Positions 52,267 through 60,935 of a stretch of 64,000 nt of DNA are shown in pieces. Made by a program: the position numbers and the translations under genes. Below the pieces are notes generated by a model that saw only the letters and a program-made list of their open reading frames with translations, did no database searches and was not told the DNA's origin. Numbering within the stretch: position 1 is the stretch's first letter; the number at the start of each line of letters is the position of its first letter. This DNA comes from CAYWRZ01 sp964460845 (lineage in GTDB: Bacteria > Bacteroidota > Bacteroidia > Flavobacteriales_D > UBA2798): assembly GCA_964460845.1 (NCBI GenBank), contig CAYWRZ010000006.1:138091-202090 (forward strand), read 5' to 3'.

Positions 52267-53384
52267 GCTAAATGATTATGAAGTGCTTCGGCCAATTGGT
52301 CAAGCTCGGCTTCTGTATTAAAGGCATGCAGGCAAATGCGGATGCGTTCGCTGCCCGCAGGTACCGTCGGACTCAAAATGGGCATTACGGCTAAGCCCTC
52401 TTGTTGAAGAAAATGCGCCAGTTTTCTTACCGCTTCGTTTCCCGGCACAGCTATACTTTGCACAGCCCCCGGCATCACCGGTTGCAAAAAAGGATAACGT
52501 TCGGCCAGCCTGGCATAGTATGCAATCCGTTCGCGAAGCGTATGTATAGCCGTTTCTCCTCTTTCCAAAGCCGCATAAGCCCTATCGATATGCGATAGTG
52601 TTACCGGAGGCAAAGCGGTAGTGTATATAAATGCCCTTGAAAAATTAAGCAGGTATTGGCGCAACGAAGCCCCGCACAATACGGCGGCACCGTGTGTACC
52701 CAAAGCCTTCCCGAAAGTAACTACTCTCAGGGGTACACGTGGGCTAAGACCAAGCTGGGCCACCAGGCCTTCTCCTTTTTCTCCGAACACACCAAGAGTA
52801 TGAGCTTCATCGACTACTAATACGGCTCCCGTTTCTTCGGCGAGCTCCACCATTTCCCGCAAGGGGGCCACATCACCGTCCATCGAATACAGCGATTCGA
52901 CCACGATACATACCTGTCCGCGGGCGCGGCTTATTTTTTTCCGTAAATCGTCAAGATCATTATGCGCAAAAGAAAAGGCATGGGCGGCCGACAAACGAAT
53001 GCCATCGCGTAAGGAGGCATGGGCCAGTTCGTCGTAAATATAGGTATCGCCCCTATCGAGCAGGCAACTGAGCAGCCCGAGGTTAGCGGTATATCCCGAA
53101 GTATAAAGCAAAGCCGCTTCGGCCTGATGAAACTGTGCGATGCGTTGTTCGAGCGCTTCGGCCTGTATCGAATTACCGCTAATCAGTCGCGAGCCCGTAG
53201 CTCCGGGTGCACGCTGCGCTTCGGACGCTGCCTCTGTAGCAAAACGCCGCGCATAGCCCAGGTAATCGTTAGAGCAAAAGTCGATGCCTGCCAAAGGAGC
53301 CGGAAGTTGGCGCAGCAAGCCCTGAGCCTGACGCTGCCGGAGCTTGTCTTCGATCCGTTGGTACAGGTGTGCGCCCTGACTCAT
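52263..53384 (-). CDS. bioF: 8-amino-7-oxononanoate synthase BioF
   Basis: This PLP-dependent enzyme joins pimeloyl thioester and alanine. Visible features are DFCSNDYLGYARR, GSRLISGNSIQAEALE, ALLYTSGYTANLGLL, the cofactor aspartate in LVVDEAHTLGVFG and the Schiff-base lysine in VVTFGKALGTHGAAVL. Length 373 residues. It begins 8 bp after the bioB stop, and its own stop overlaps bioD, giving the order bioB-bioF-bioD. Confidence 0.93.
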   Translation of the reverse strand: MSQGAHLYQRIEDKLRQRQAQGLLRQLPAPLAGIDFCSNDYLGYARRFATEAASEAQRAPGATGSRLISGNSIQAEALEQRIAQFHQAEAALLYTSGYTANLGLLSCLLDRGDTYIYDELAHASLRDGIRLSAAHAFSFAHNDLDDLRKKISRARGQVCIVVESLYSMDGDVAPLREMVELAEETGAVLVVDEAHTLGVFGEKGEGLVAQLGLSPRVPLRVVTFGKALGTHGAAVLCGASLRQYLLNFSRAFIYTTALPPVTLSHIDRAYAALERGETAIHTLRERIAYYARLAERYPFLQPVMPGAVQSIAVPGNEAVRKLAHFLQQEGLAVMPILSPTVPAGSERIRICLHAFNTEAELDQLAEALHNHLA

Positions 53385-53392
53385 GGTTTGCT

Positions 53393-54400
53393 TCAGGAAT
53401 GAACAGCCAGAGGGGTTTTCGCTTCTACCGCCGGACGTCCGTCGGCAAATGCGGTTTTCGGTACCAAACCGAGAATATTGAACAGATCCATGTCTTCGTT
53501 GACATCGGGATTGGGAGTAGTAAGCAGCTTATCACCGGCAAAAATGCTACCTGCACCGGCGAGGAAACAGAGGGCCTGTCCTTCGGCGCTCATCTGCGTA
53601 CGACCGGCCGAGAGACGCACTACCGTACGCGGCATCACGATACGTGCTGTAGCCACCATGCGCACCATGTCCCAAATAGGCACGATCTGCTGTTCGGCCA
53701 AAGGAGTTCCTTCTACCGGCACCAGCGCGTTTACTGGTACCGAATTAGGATGTTCAGGCAAGTTCGCAAGGGTCATCAGCATACCGGCACGGTCTTCGAG
53801 CGATTCGCCCATTCCGATAATACCGCCCGAGCAAACGGTAAGCTTGGCTTTCCTTACATTAGAAAGGGTATCGAGCCTGTCCTGATAGGTGCGGGTGGTG
53901 ATAATATCGTCGTAAAATTCTTCTGAAGTATCGAGGTTGTGGTTGTAGGCGTAGAGTCCGGCATCGGCCAGCTTTTTGGCCTGCTCTTCGGTAAGCATAC
54001 CGAGTGTGCAGCATACTTCCATATCGAGGGCATAGACCTGCCGCACCATTTCGAGCACCTTGTCAAAATCGCGATTGTCGCGCACATTTCTCCAGGCAGC
54101 GCCCATACATACACGCGAGGAGCCGTTGCTTTTGGCGTTCTGCGCCTGTTGCACCACCTCTTCCACGGCCATCAGCTTATGCACATTGATATCGGTATGG
54201 TAACGGGCGGCCTGCGGACAATAGGCACAGTCTTCGGGGCATCCGCCGGTTTTGATGGAAATGAGCGAACTTACCTGTACCTCGCGGGGATCGTGGTACT
54301 TACGGTGCGTGGTGGCCGCTTCAAAAATGAGTTCCACCAGCGGCTTATTGTATATGGCTATAATTTCTTCTTTGGTCCAGTTGTGTCTGATATCGGTCAT
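53393..54400 (-). CDS. bioB: Biotin synthase BioB
   Basis: This radical-SAM enzyme inserts sulfur into dethiobiotin. The [4Fe-4S] motif CPEDCAYCPQ (CxxxCxxC) and the second-cluster residues are present, with SIKTGGCPED, CCTLGMLTEEQAKKLADAG, YNHNLDTSEEFY and LSAGRTQMSAEGQALCFLAG. The ATG at 54400 gives 335 residues; 15 more in-frame codons upstream have no match. A promoter with TATCTTTG lies 17 bp before it. Confidence 0.95.
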   Translation of the reverse strand: MTDIRHNWTKEEIIAIYNKPLVELIFEAATTHRKYHDPREVQVSSLISIKTGGCPEDCAYCPQAARYHTDINVHKLMAVEEVVQQAQNAKSNGSSRVCMGAAWRNVRDNRDFDKVLEMVRQVYALDMEVCCTLGMLTEEQAKKLADAGLYAYNHNLDTSEEFYDDIITTRTYQDRLDTLSNVRKAKLTVCSGGIIGMGESLEDRAGMLMTLANLPEHPNSVPVNALVPVEGTPLAEQQIVPIWDMVRMVATARIVMPRTVVRLSAGRTQMSAEGQALCFLAGAGSIFAGDKLLTTPNPDVNEDMDLFNILGLVPKTAFADGRPAVEAKTPLAVHS

Positions 54401-54416
54401 ACCAATGGGTTTGTGA

Positions 54417-54445
54417 CAAAGATACACGAAAAATGGAGTTGCCAA
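54417..54445 (-). promoter_or_regulatory. Promoter of the biotin operon
   Basis: The minus strand shows TTG (54445-54443), 18 bp, then TATCTTTG (54424-54417), a perfect -7 box. RNA would start near 54411, about 11 bases before bioB. Confidence 0.6.
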
Positions 54446-54477
54446 GCCTCTAAAGCTAAGCCCTGCTATTCAGCGAT

Positions 54478-55803
54478 TTATTTGATTTTTTCGCGGTAGA
54501 GGTATTTTTTCTGCAAAGATTCGAACGGACGATAAATGTAATACGCATACCCGTCTTTGACGCGGAGCCGCTCCGGATATTTGTAATACAGCCTGTACAC
54601 CTGCCTGATTTCGCCGGTAGCGGTGTTGAGCTCTTTGAGGTGGTACTTGCCTCCGCGCAGATACACACTGTAAATATCGCGGGTTTCGTAATCCTGCACG
54701 AGCTTATGCTCCCATTCTTTTTTGTCGGTACCGGTATGGTAGCTGATATCGATCGAATCGAGGGGTCTATTTTCTGAATCGAAGCTATACAGCTTGTTGG
54801 AATAATGATCAAAAATCAGCACCGTGTCTTCCCTGACAAACATCGGGGCATAAAGCTGGTGGTAATAAATGGAATTGGGGAATCCCGACCAGATGGCTAC
54901 CCATATTTCCTTATCGATCCCTGTAGCCAGTTCGGCACGCAGAGCCTGTAGCTTATCGCGCCCGCTCACGTATTTGTACTGCGCCCGGTAAAGCTCCATC
55001 AAGGGCTTGTCGATTATGGTACGCAAGTGGTTCGCCGTACTGTCGTACCGATTATAGAGGTAGTAGTTAAATTCGGGATAAAACCAGAGGAAATTGGAAA
55101 AATAAGCCCCAAGCTCGGTCGTATCGACCCAAGGCTCTATTTGTTTCTCAAAATATTCTTTTTCTATCGGCAATAAGGAAAGAATATCGTCGCGCACACT
55201 TACCTCATAATTACGTTTTTCGGCAATGACATAAATTCTCCCTGCAAAATCGCGGTACAATTCTTTGGCCACATCGGGAATGGTAAAAGAAGAAAGTATT
55301 TGCTGGTTTTTATCGGCATAAGCCACTTTACTGCTTTTCTGAAGGCGTTTTTCGTACACCAGCAACACCAGGTTGTCTTCGTAAAATTCAAAATCGGACA
55401 CGTGTATTTCTTTGCTGCTGAACACCACATCGGGCGCAGCCGACACCTGCATATCGGGCAGCATCCGGTAACGAAGCTGTGCATCCACCCGGATAGTATC
55501 TCCGTCGGCTTTACGTATATCCTGCTTTTTCAGCGAATGCTTAAAAATCTCGTAACGCATATCCGACACTACCAGCACCGCGGGCGATTGCGGGTTGAGC
55601 GTCACGGTAAGTGTATAATGCCCTGCCCGGTTACTACGGGTTTGCTGTTTTTCCTGATGCTCGATATACACCCTGGCGTCTTTGATCAGTTCACCGCTCT
55701 CGCTGTCGGTCACTTTGCCGGTAAACGTGATGGTAATCGCCTGCTGTGCCTGTATCGAAAGCAGACTTAGGCTACATAGTAAGGTAAGTATCCACTTTTT
55801 CAT
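54478..55803 (-). CDS. Secreted protein with carboxypeptidase-like and propeller-like regions
   Basis: This is a 441-residue protein with a signal peptide (ILTLLCSLSLLSIQAQ). A carboxypeptidase-regulatory-like (CarboxypepD_reg) beta domain follows (about 22-105: FTGKVTDSESGELIKDARVY, SNRAGHYTLTV). The remainder (about 115-440) has beta-strand repeats with VLLVYEKRLQKSSK and VLIFDHYSNKLYSFDSENRP, which resemble a six-bladed propeller. ATG 55803 begins the signal sequence. No neighbours suggest a pathway; the gene lies between bioB and kdsC on the same strand. Confidence 0.7.
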   Translation of the reverse strand: MKKWILTLLCSLSLLSIQAQQAITITFTGKVTDSESGELIKDARVYIEHQEKQQTRSNRAGHYTLTVTLNPQSPAVLVVSDMRYEIFKHSLKKQDIRKADGDTIRVDAQLRYRMLPDMQVSAAPDVVFSSKEIHVSDFEFYEDNLVLLVYEKRLQKSSKVAYADKNQQILSSFTIPDVAKELYRDFAGRIYVIAEKRNYEVSVRDDILSLLPIEKEYFEKQIEPWVDTTELGAYFSNFLWFYPEFNYYLYNRYDSTANHLRTIIDKPLMELYRAQYKYVSGRDKLQALRAELATGIDKEIWVAIWSGFPNSIYYHQLYAPMFVREDTVLIFDHYSNKLYSFDSENRPLDSIDISYHTGTDKKEWEHKLVQDYETRDIYSVYLRGGKYHLKELNTATGEIRQVYRLYYKYPERLRVKDGYAYYIYRPFESLQKKYLYREKIK

Positions 55804-55865
55804 CCCGCCTGTTTTTACGAAAGATGCCGATAAGTGTTCTTTTCCATATTTTTTCAGGCAATTTC

Positions 55866-56384
55866 TTACCAATGCAGGGCACTTCTGTCGAACCACTGCC
55901 CCTGCACTTTAAGGGTCTGTTCGATCACATCGCGCACACAGCCTTTTCCACCCGAAAAAGGAGAAATGTACTGCACTATACTTTTTATTTCTTCGGCTGC
56001 ATCAAAAGGACAGCACGGAAGTCCTACTTTTTCAAGCACGGGATAATCGGGCAGATCGTCGCCCATGTACAGCACATTTTCAGGCTTAAGTCCATGCGTA
56101 CCTAAAAACTGATCCAATACGGGCAGCTTATCGGAAGCGCGCAAAAACACCTCCTGCACGCCGAGATACGCCATTCGCTCTTTCACGGTCTCGGAATTTC
56201 CACCGGTAATAATGGCTATGCGGTATCCTTTTTTAACGGCATACTGCACGGCATAACTGTCGCGCACGTTCATGGTACGCACAAAATCGGAAGGAGGCAT
56301 AAGGAACACGGTACCATCGGTGAATACGCCGTCGAAATCGAATACAAAAGTGGTAATGTCGCGGAGCTTTTCTTTGTAGGTCAT
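55866..56384 (-). CDS. kdsC: KDO-8-phosphate phosphatase KdsC
   Basis: This HAD-superfamily phosphatase removes phosphate from KDO-8-P in LPS core synthesis. Motif I is VFDFDGVFTDG, followed by NVRDSYAVQYAVKKGYRIAI, motif II ITGGNSETVKERMAYLGVQE and the metal aspartates in YMGDDLPDYPVLEKVGL. Length 172 residues is typical of tetrameric KdsC. ATG 56384 is used; the longer frame to 56522 is not family-like. A TATATTTG -7 element (56428-56421 on the minus strand) precedes it. A second KdsC-like gene lies at 60936. Confidence 0.88.
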   Translation of the reverse strand: MTYKEKLRDITTFVFDFDGVFTDGTVFLMPPSDFVRTMNVRDSYAVQYAVKKGYRIAIITGGNSETVKERMAYLGVQEVFLRASDKLPVLDQFLGTHGLKPENVLYMGDDLPDYPVLEKVGLPCCPFDAAEEIKSIVQYISPFSGGKGCVRDVIEQTLKVQGQWFDRSALHW

Positions 56385-56420
56385 GCGGGAGAAGGCTTTG
56401 TGAAAAATACGGGCAGACCG

Positions 56421-56428
56421 CAAATATA
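56421..56428 (-). promoter_or_regulatory. -7 element of kdsC
   Basis: The minus strand reads TATATTTG; RNA would start near 56415, leaving a 31-nt leader. No -33 box was found. Confidence 0.45.
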
Positions 56429-56947
56429 CGAAATCGCAGACTGGAAAAGTCCGGAGCGAGAAGTAAGGCCGAGCTGTTCGAAGTTTCAGCGGCGGGAAAT
56501 TATGACTTGGAGTGAAGCGCATTATCGCCGATCTTTACAGCGGGGCGGAGGATGGAGGCCCCCTGAAGAAGTAGCCCGTGGGAAGAAAGCGGCATGGGAA
56601 GAAAGCAGCAATAGCATAGGTAGGCACCAAATCGATGTACTCCATCTGCATGGTTCCGTTTTGATAGGCATCGTACATCTACTAATAGGAATAGTTGTAT
56701 TCAAGCGCATCCGAAGCGCCATAACGCCGCAGACGCCTCCATCGCCTTTAGCAGCGTAGCTATACGCTTCGCGATACTTCTGCCTGTTACCTGCAAGCGT
56801 ACTCCTCAGCGCACAACCTTCTTGAAAATCAACTCATTTAACAACATTCTCCTAAAAATTATGGCTTTGCAAACTTTTTGAGCCAGTGTTAATATGGAAT
56901 TCAAAAATAAATCGTAATATTGCAGCCCGTTTAAGAAAACCCGAGTC
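56429..56947. other. Non-coding or degenerate stretch before rplS
   Basis: No convincing gene is seen in this 519-bp stretch. On the minus strand, around 56570-56740, one frame reads YGASDALEYNYSY, two TAG codons (56684-56679), then MYDAYQNGTMQMEYIDLV, which could be the trace of a decayed gene, though I recognise no family. A near-match to a -7 box (TAATATTG, 56915-56922) is 26 bp before the rplS ATG. Confidence 0.5.
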
Positions 56948-57352
56948 ATGGAACGTATCAAAGCTTTGGAATTAGAAATCTCCGGTAAAACTGAAACTCC
57001 CGCTTTCAAAGCAGGAGACACCGTAACCGTGCACTATAAAATTAAAGAAGGTAACAAAGAGCGCCTTCAGCAATACCAGGGCGTGGTCATTCAGCGCCGT
57101 GGCTCAGGTGCCACCGAAACTTTTACCGTGCGTAAAATTTCAAACAACATCGGTGTAGAGCGTATCATACCGGTACACTCTCCTTTTATCGCGAAGATCG
57201 AAGTGAACAAAAAAGGTGTGGTTCGCCGTGCCCGTGTGTTCTACCTGCGCGAGCTTAAAGGTAAAGCCGCCCGTATCAAAGAAAAAATTGTGGTAACCCC
57301 GGCCAAAGAAAACAAGCCGGCTAAGGCGAAAGCAAAGGCCGCAAAAGCCTAA
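56948..57352 (+). CDS. rplS: Large ribosomal subunit protein L19
   Basis: This ribosomal protein lies at the 30S-50S interface. The family core is clear: FKAGDTVTVHYKIKEGNKER, QYQGVVIQRRGSGATETFTV, GVERIIPVHSPFIAKIEV and RRARVFYLRELKGKAARIKE. The 134-residue length includes a Lys/Ala-rich tail of about 18 residues. It is transcribed alone here, without the rpsP-rimM-trmD neighbours common in other phyla, and has a strong bidirectional terminator. Confidence 0.96.
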   Translation: MERIKALELEISGKTETPAFKAGDTVTVHYKIKEGNKERLQQYQGVVIQRRGSGATETFTVRKISNNIGVERIIPVHSPFIAKIEVNKKGVVRRARVFYLRELKGKAARIKEKIVVTPAKENKPAKAKAKAAKA

Positions 57353-57378
57353 GCCACAAAAAAATACAAGCTCCCACG

Positions 57379-57406
57379 AAAAACCCCAGTCTCGGCTGGG
57401 GTTTTT
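57379..57406. terminator. Bidirectional terminator between rplS and the CxxCH lipoprotein gene
   Basis: AAAAACCCCAG (57379-57389) pairs with CTGGGGTTTTT (57396-57406) around TCTCGG. A-run and T-run on the two sides let it stop both converging transcripts. Confidence 0.85.
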
Positions 57407-57428
57407 CATTTGTATAGGCTAGTATCCT

Positions 57429-57875
57429 TTAGGGTATATGAAGTTTCTGTATCCGCTGCACCGGCCCCGGGCATAGCTGCCTGTGACAGGCCAAACAAGT
57501 TTCTATCACCATATTGTAGGTCTCTTTGGCAGGCTCCTCCTGCCTGAAACGAGCTACCGCTTCCAAAAAGGCATCGCTCATCTCATGATAACCGGGCGTA
57601 ATAGAGGAAGAATCGGTGGGAGTAGCCGTATGTAAGGCCGCATAGTCGAAACGCAAGCCCTCGGGAGCTACCGTATCGCCCCGCAGTACCGACTCACGCA
57701 GTACCTGCATCTCGTTGTCCATCTGCCGCATCAGCGCCGCCAGCTCACTGGCCTTGTACTCCTCAAAAACCGAAGCCTTTGTATCGGATTGCCGCCCTTC
57801 GTTTTCCTTTTCTACCACAGGTGTACAGGCATACAAAAGTAGCCCCCCTATCAGTATCAGGACTTTATTTCGCAT
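57429..57875 (-). CDS. Lipoprotein with a C-terminal CxxCH heme motif
   Basis: This is a 148-residue lipoprotein (lipobox cysteine after LLLYA). It is helical, with one c-type heme attachment motif near the end, ETCLACHRQLCPGPVQRIQK. The late motif and helical body fit a class II (cytochrome c' or c556-like) cytochrome. Its start overlaps the DUF4920 gene stop by 11 bp, so the two are co-expressed. Electron-transfer partner unknown; the nearby NDH-2 gene is suggestive only. Confidence 0.75.
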   Translation of the reverse strand: MRNKVLILIGGLLLYACTPVVEKENEGRQSDTKASVFEEYKASELAALMRQMDNEMQVLRESVLRGDTVAPEGLRFDYAALHTATPTDSSSITPGYHEMSDAFLEAVARFRQEEPAKETYNMVIETCLACHRQLCPGPVQRIQKLHIP

Positions 57876-58380
57876 CCGGCGTATGGATAATAATCACCCC
57901 CGAGGCAAGGAAGCTAAATTCGGGCAAAGGTGCTGTCACTGCCGCGATTTCTTCTTCAGTCGCATTAGCATCTTTCAAATAATGCTGCTGCTCGGCCACC
58001 GAAAGGGTATCTACATAAGCCCATCCTTCAAAAACGGTAGTCATTCCATCGGCATTCATCGGTACAAAAAACGCGTAATCTTTAAACCTTACACGCATTT
58101 CTTCGCCATTTTCCAGATCGACGGTCATCCAGCAGCCTTTTTTCTTGCAAACCGCATTGATGGTTCCGCTAAGCTTTACGTGCAGCGAATCCTTCCCTTC
58201 TATTGCTTTCAGAAACGCGGGAATCGATAAGGCACCTTCTTCGGTGATTTGTTCGCCGTAATATCCTTTTTCATAAGCCACGCTGTCTTTATCCAAACCG
58301 ACCGTTTTTTCAGCACCCGGTTGCTCGCTACAAGCGATAAAAGGCAATGCACAAAGCAGCGAAAAAATGATTTTTTTCAT
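57865..58380 (-). CDS. DUF4920 lipoprotein
   Basis: The product has 171 residues and a lipobox (LLCALPFIAC). The body matches DUF4920: YYGEQITEEGALSIPAFLKA, VKLSGTINAVCKKKGCWMTV and MRVRFKDYAFFVPMNADG. KKGCWM with the preceding Cys gives a CxxxxC pair seen in this family, possibly redox- or metal-linked. ATG 58380 lies 22 bp downstream of a TAATTTTG -7 element (58409-58402). It is the first gene of a two-gene unit with the CxxCH lipoprotein. Confidence 0.8.
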   Translation of the reverse strand: MKKIIFSLLCALPFIACSEQPGAEKTVGLDKDSVAYEKGYYGEQITEEGALSIPAFLKAIEGKDSLHVKLSGTINAVCKKKGCWMTVDLENGEEMRVRFKDYAFFVPMNADGMTTVFEGWAYVDTLSVAEQQHYLKDANATEEEIAAVTAPLPEFSFLASGVIIIHTPDAK

Positions 58381-58401
58381 CGTATTTCGTATTGTAGTAC
58401 A

Positions 58402-58409
58402 CAAAATTA
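58402..58409 (-). promoter_or_regulatory. -7 element of the DUF4920 unit
   Basis: The minus strand reads TAATTTTG, an exact consensus match; RNA would start near 58396, 16 bases before the ATG. Confidence 0.45.
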
Positions 58410-58446
58410 GGCTTTTTCAGGCAAAACAGAATTACTGCTCTACTCC

Positions 58447-59781
58447 TCACTTTTTCTTTCTGAACGCCTCGGCATGAATTTCCTTCCGCCGCTTCCGTTT
58501 TTCCTTATACACGTCAAACTCACGAATGATAAGCCGCATACCGCGATCGGAGCTAAAATAGTTCTTGGTCCAGTTCACAAATACGATCAAGCGGTTGCGA
58601 TATCCCACGATCGACATCAGGTGCACGCTCATCCACATGAACCAGGCCAGTATGCCGCCTACTTTAAACTTTCCTATTTCGACCACAGCCTTGTTTTTAC
58701 CTACGGTAGCCATCGAACCTTTATCTACGTAACGAAAAGGCTTCATTTCGCGACCCGAAAGCAGCAATCCGATGTTGCGGGCAAAGTTATTTCCCTGCTG
58801 AATAGCAGCCGGGGCCACCTGCGGGTGCCCGTCGGGATACTCAGGTGTTTGCATAAATGCCACGTCGCCAATGGCAAAAATAGAATCGTATCCTTTTACA
58901 CGGTTGTATTCATCGACCGCATATCGTCCGCCGCGTGCATAAGCCGAAGGATCGAGTCCCTGTACGGGAGCGCCTGTTACGCCTGCGGTCCAGATAAGCG
59001 TACGGGCAAACAAATCCTTACCGGTATTGGTCTGTACATGCTCGCCGTTGTAATCGGTTACGAAGGTATCGAGCACCACCTTAGCCCCCAGCTTTTCGAG
59101 GTAACGGTGCGCCCGGGCCGACGATTTGGACGAAAACGTAGGTAACACCCGATCGCCGCCATGTACAAGGTAAATATTCATTTTCGACAAGTCGAGCTCG
59201 GGATAATCTTTGGGGAAAACCTTGGTTTTCAGCTCGGCCAATGCGCCGGCCAATTCAACCCCGGTAGGACCTGCCCCCGCAATGACAAAGTTCATCATGC
59301 TTTGCCTTTTCTCCGCATCGGGTGTGAGCAGCGACTGCTCAAAATTTTGCAGAATCATGCTTCGCAAATCGAGCGCTTCGGGTACACTTTTCATCGGCAT
59401 AGAAGAAATGGTAAGGCCTTCGTTGCCAAAATAATTAGTGCGTGCACCGGTGGCCAGCACTAAGTAATCGTAATAAATCTCGTCGCTGTCGATGCTGATT
59501 TTTTTCTCTTCCGGAAAAATGGCTTTTACTTCTCCCATGCGGAAAAAAATGTTGGGCGTACGGCCGAAAACTTTTCGTATGGGATAAGCAATGGAGTCGG
59601 CTTCGAGGGCTGAAGTGGCTACCTGATAAAGCAGAGGCTGAAAAGCGTGGTAATTGTTCTTATCTATCAGAACAACCTGAATGTCTTTGTTTCTAAGTTT
59701 TTTGGCCAGCTTTAAGCCGCCAAATCCTCCGCCCACCACTACCACCCGGGCTTTATGCCTGTGTGGGATGTCGATAATCAT
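58447..59781 (-). CDS. Type II NADH dehydrogenase (NDH-2), FAD-dependent
   Basis: This single-subunit NADH:quinone oxidoreductase has 444 residues. The FAD site is RVVVVGGGFGGLKLAKKL near the start, the NADH site is MNFVIAGAGPTGVELAGALA, and SIFAIGDVAFM is the C-terminal FAD-binding ATG-like motif. LIWTAGVTGAPVQGLD is usual for NDH-2. The C-terminus (AWFMWMSVHLMSIVGYRNRL, RLIIREFDVYKEKRKRRKE) forms a membrane-binding hydrophobic and basic region. It feeds electrons to quinone without pumping protons. It is divergent from the aroG-type gene. Confidence 0.92.
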   Translation of the reverse strand: MIIDIPHRHKARVVVVGGGFGGLKLAKKLRNKDIQVVLIDKNNYHAFQPLLYQVATSALEADSIAYPIRKVFGRTPNIFFRMGEVKAIFPEEKKISIDSDEIYYDYLVLATGARTNYFGNEGLTISSMPMKSVPEALDLRSMILQNFEQSLLTPDAEKRQSMMNFVIAGAGPTGVELAGALAELKTKVFPKDYPELDLSKMNIYLVHGGDRVLPTFSSKSSARAHRYLEKLGAKVVLDTFVTDYNGEHVQTNTGKDLFARTLIWTAGVTGAPVQGLDPSAYARGGRYAVDEYNRVKGYDSIFAIGDVAFMQTPEYPDGHPQVAPAAIQQGNNFARNIGLLLSGREMKPFRYVDKGSMATVGKNKAVVEIGKFKVGGILAWFMWMSVHLMSIVGYRNRLIVFVNWTKNYFSSDRGMRLIIREFDVYKEKRKRRKEIHAEAFRKKK

Positions 59782-59917
59782 AACGATTTTTTCAGAAAGT
59801 TAGGAAGTTTTAACCGAAAAGCGACCACTCTCCTATATTATATTCTCGCTCTTTCGGGAGATTTTGCAGCCTTTTTGGAAACACCCTGAAAGCGAAGGAT
59901 TCCAAACGCTTTTCATC

Positions 59918-59925
59918 TATCTTTG
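59918..59925 (+). promoter_or_regulatory. -7 element next to the DAHP synthase start
   Basis: TATCTTTG is an exact consensus. The RNA start would be near 59931, right on the GTG start at 59930, which would make the message leaderless. No -33 box was found. Confidence 0.45.
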
Positions 59926-59929
59926 GCAC

Positions 59930-60928
59930 GTGATTATTACACTTCGATCTACCGTCAATGCCGAACAGGCCGAAACCCTGGCCCGTACCCATCAGGCTTT
60001 TTGTGTAAAACATGAAGAGGGATGGCTGCTGGTTACCGCTTCTTCGCTGCGTACCCTACCCGCTACGCTCGAAACGTTTACCGAAAAAGCACAGGTATTT
60101 ACCGACGATATACAGCTTGCAAGCCGCTCTTTTTTACCTCAAACCCGCGAAATCAGATGCGGTGCGCTTCGCTTCGGCGGACAAGCCTCCCAAACTGTAC
60201 TTATGGCCGGTCCCTGCTCGGCCGAATCGGAAACGCAGCTCGAAGAAATCGCCGGAATGTTGAAAGCTCTCGGTCTTTCGATTATTCGGGCCGGCTGTTT
60301 CAAACCGCGCACCTCGCCCTATACTTTTCAGGGCTTGGGTGAAAAAGGATTACAGATGCTGGCACGCATCCGCGATACTCACGGATTAAAAGTGGTCACG
60401 GAAGTGCGCGATGCCACTCATATTGAGCAGGTGATTGAATACGCCGACATTATACAGGTAGGTGCCAAAGCTATGTACGATCAGGGTATCTTACGACGAT
60501 TGGCCAAAACCGACAAGCCGGTGCTACTCAAACGAGGTTTCGGCGCTACCCTGCAAGAGTTTGTACAAAGCGCCGAATTTATCCTTTCGGGCGGAAACCC
60601 GAATGTCATGCTCTGCGAAAGAGGTATCCGTAGCTTTGAAACACGCACCCGCTTTACGCTCGACCTCTGCGGAGCCGTTTGGCTCAAACAGCATTGCAAC
60701 CTGCCGCTGGTACTCGACCCCAGTCATGCGATGGGCTACGCCTACGGTGTACCCGACCTTGCCAGAGCCTGCATGGCGCTGGGTGTGGACGGACTGCTTA
60801 TCGAAGTGCATCCGCAACCTGCACAAGCCCTAAGCGATGCTGCACAACAGATCGAACCTTCACAATTCCGCGAACTTGTCGCATCTTTGCATCCTATAGC
60901 ACAAGCCCTCAATCGGAAAATCAGCTAA
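59930..60928 (+). CDS. 3-deoxy-7-phosphoheptulonate (DAHP) synthase, type I-beta
   Basis: This enzyme makes DAHP from phosphoenolpyruvate and erythrose-4-phosphate, the first step of aromatic amino acid synthesis. An N-terminal ferredoxin-like domain of about 70 residues precedes the barrel. The barrel has VLMAGPCSAESETQLEEIAG, IIRAGCFKPRTSPYTFQGLG, VGAKAMYDQGILR, CERGIRSFETRTRFTLDL, PLVLDPSHAMGYAYGVPDLA and GLLIEVHPQPAQALSDAAQQ. GTG 59930 fits the family start; the in-frame TTG at 59864 would add 22 unrelated residues. A related KDO synthase is possible in principle but these motifs favour DAHP. Confidence 0.92.
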   Translation: MIITLRSTVNAEQAETLARTHQAFCVKHEEGWLLVTASSLRTLPATLETFTEKAQVFTDDIQLASRSFLPQTREIRCGALRFGGQASQTVLMAGPCSAESETQLEEIAGMLKALGLSIIRAGCFKPRTSPYTFQGLGEKGLQMLARIRDTHGLKVVTEVRDATHIEQVIEYADIIQVGAKAMYDQGILRRLAKTDKPVLLKRGFGATLQEFVQSAEFILSGGNPNVMLCERGIRSFETRTRFTLDLCGAVWLKQHCNLPLVLDPSHAMGYAYGVPDLARACMALGVDGLLIEVHPQPAQALSDAAQQIEPSQFRELVASLHPIAQALNRKIS

Positions 60929-60935
60929 GCATTTT

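Noticed and set aside
56806..57021. Minus-strand ORF across the rplS start
   Set aside because: It overlaps the L19 gene and its promoter region, and the translation looks random.
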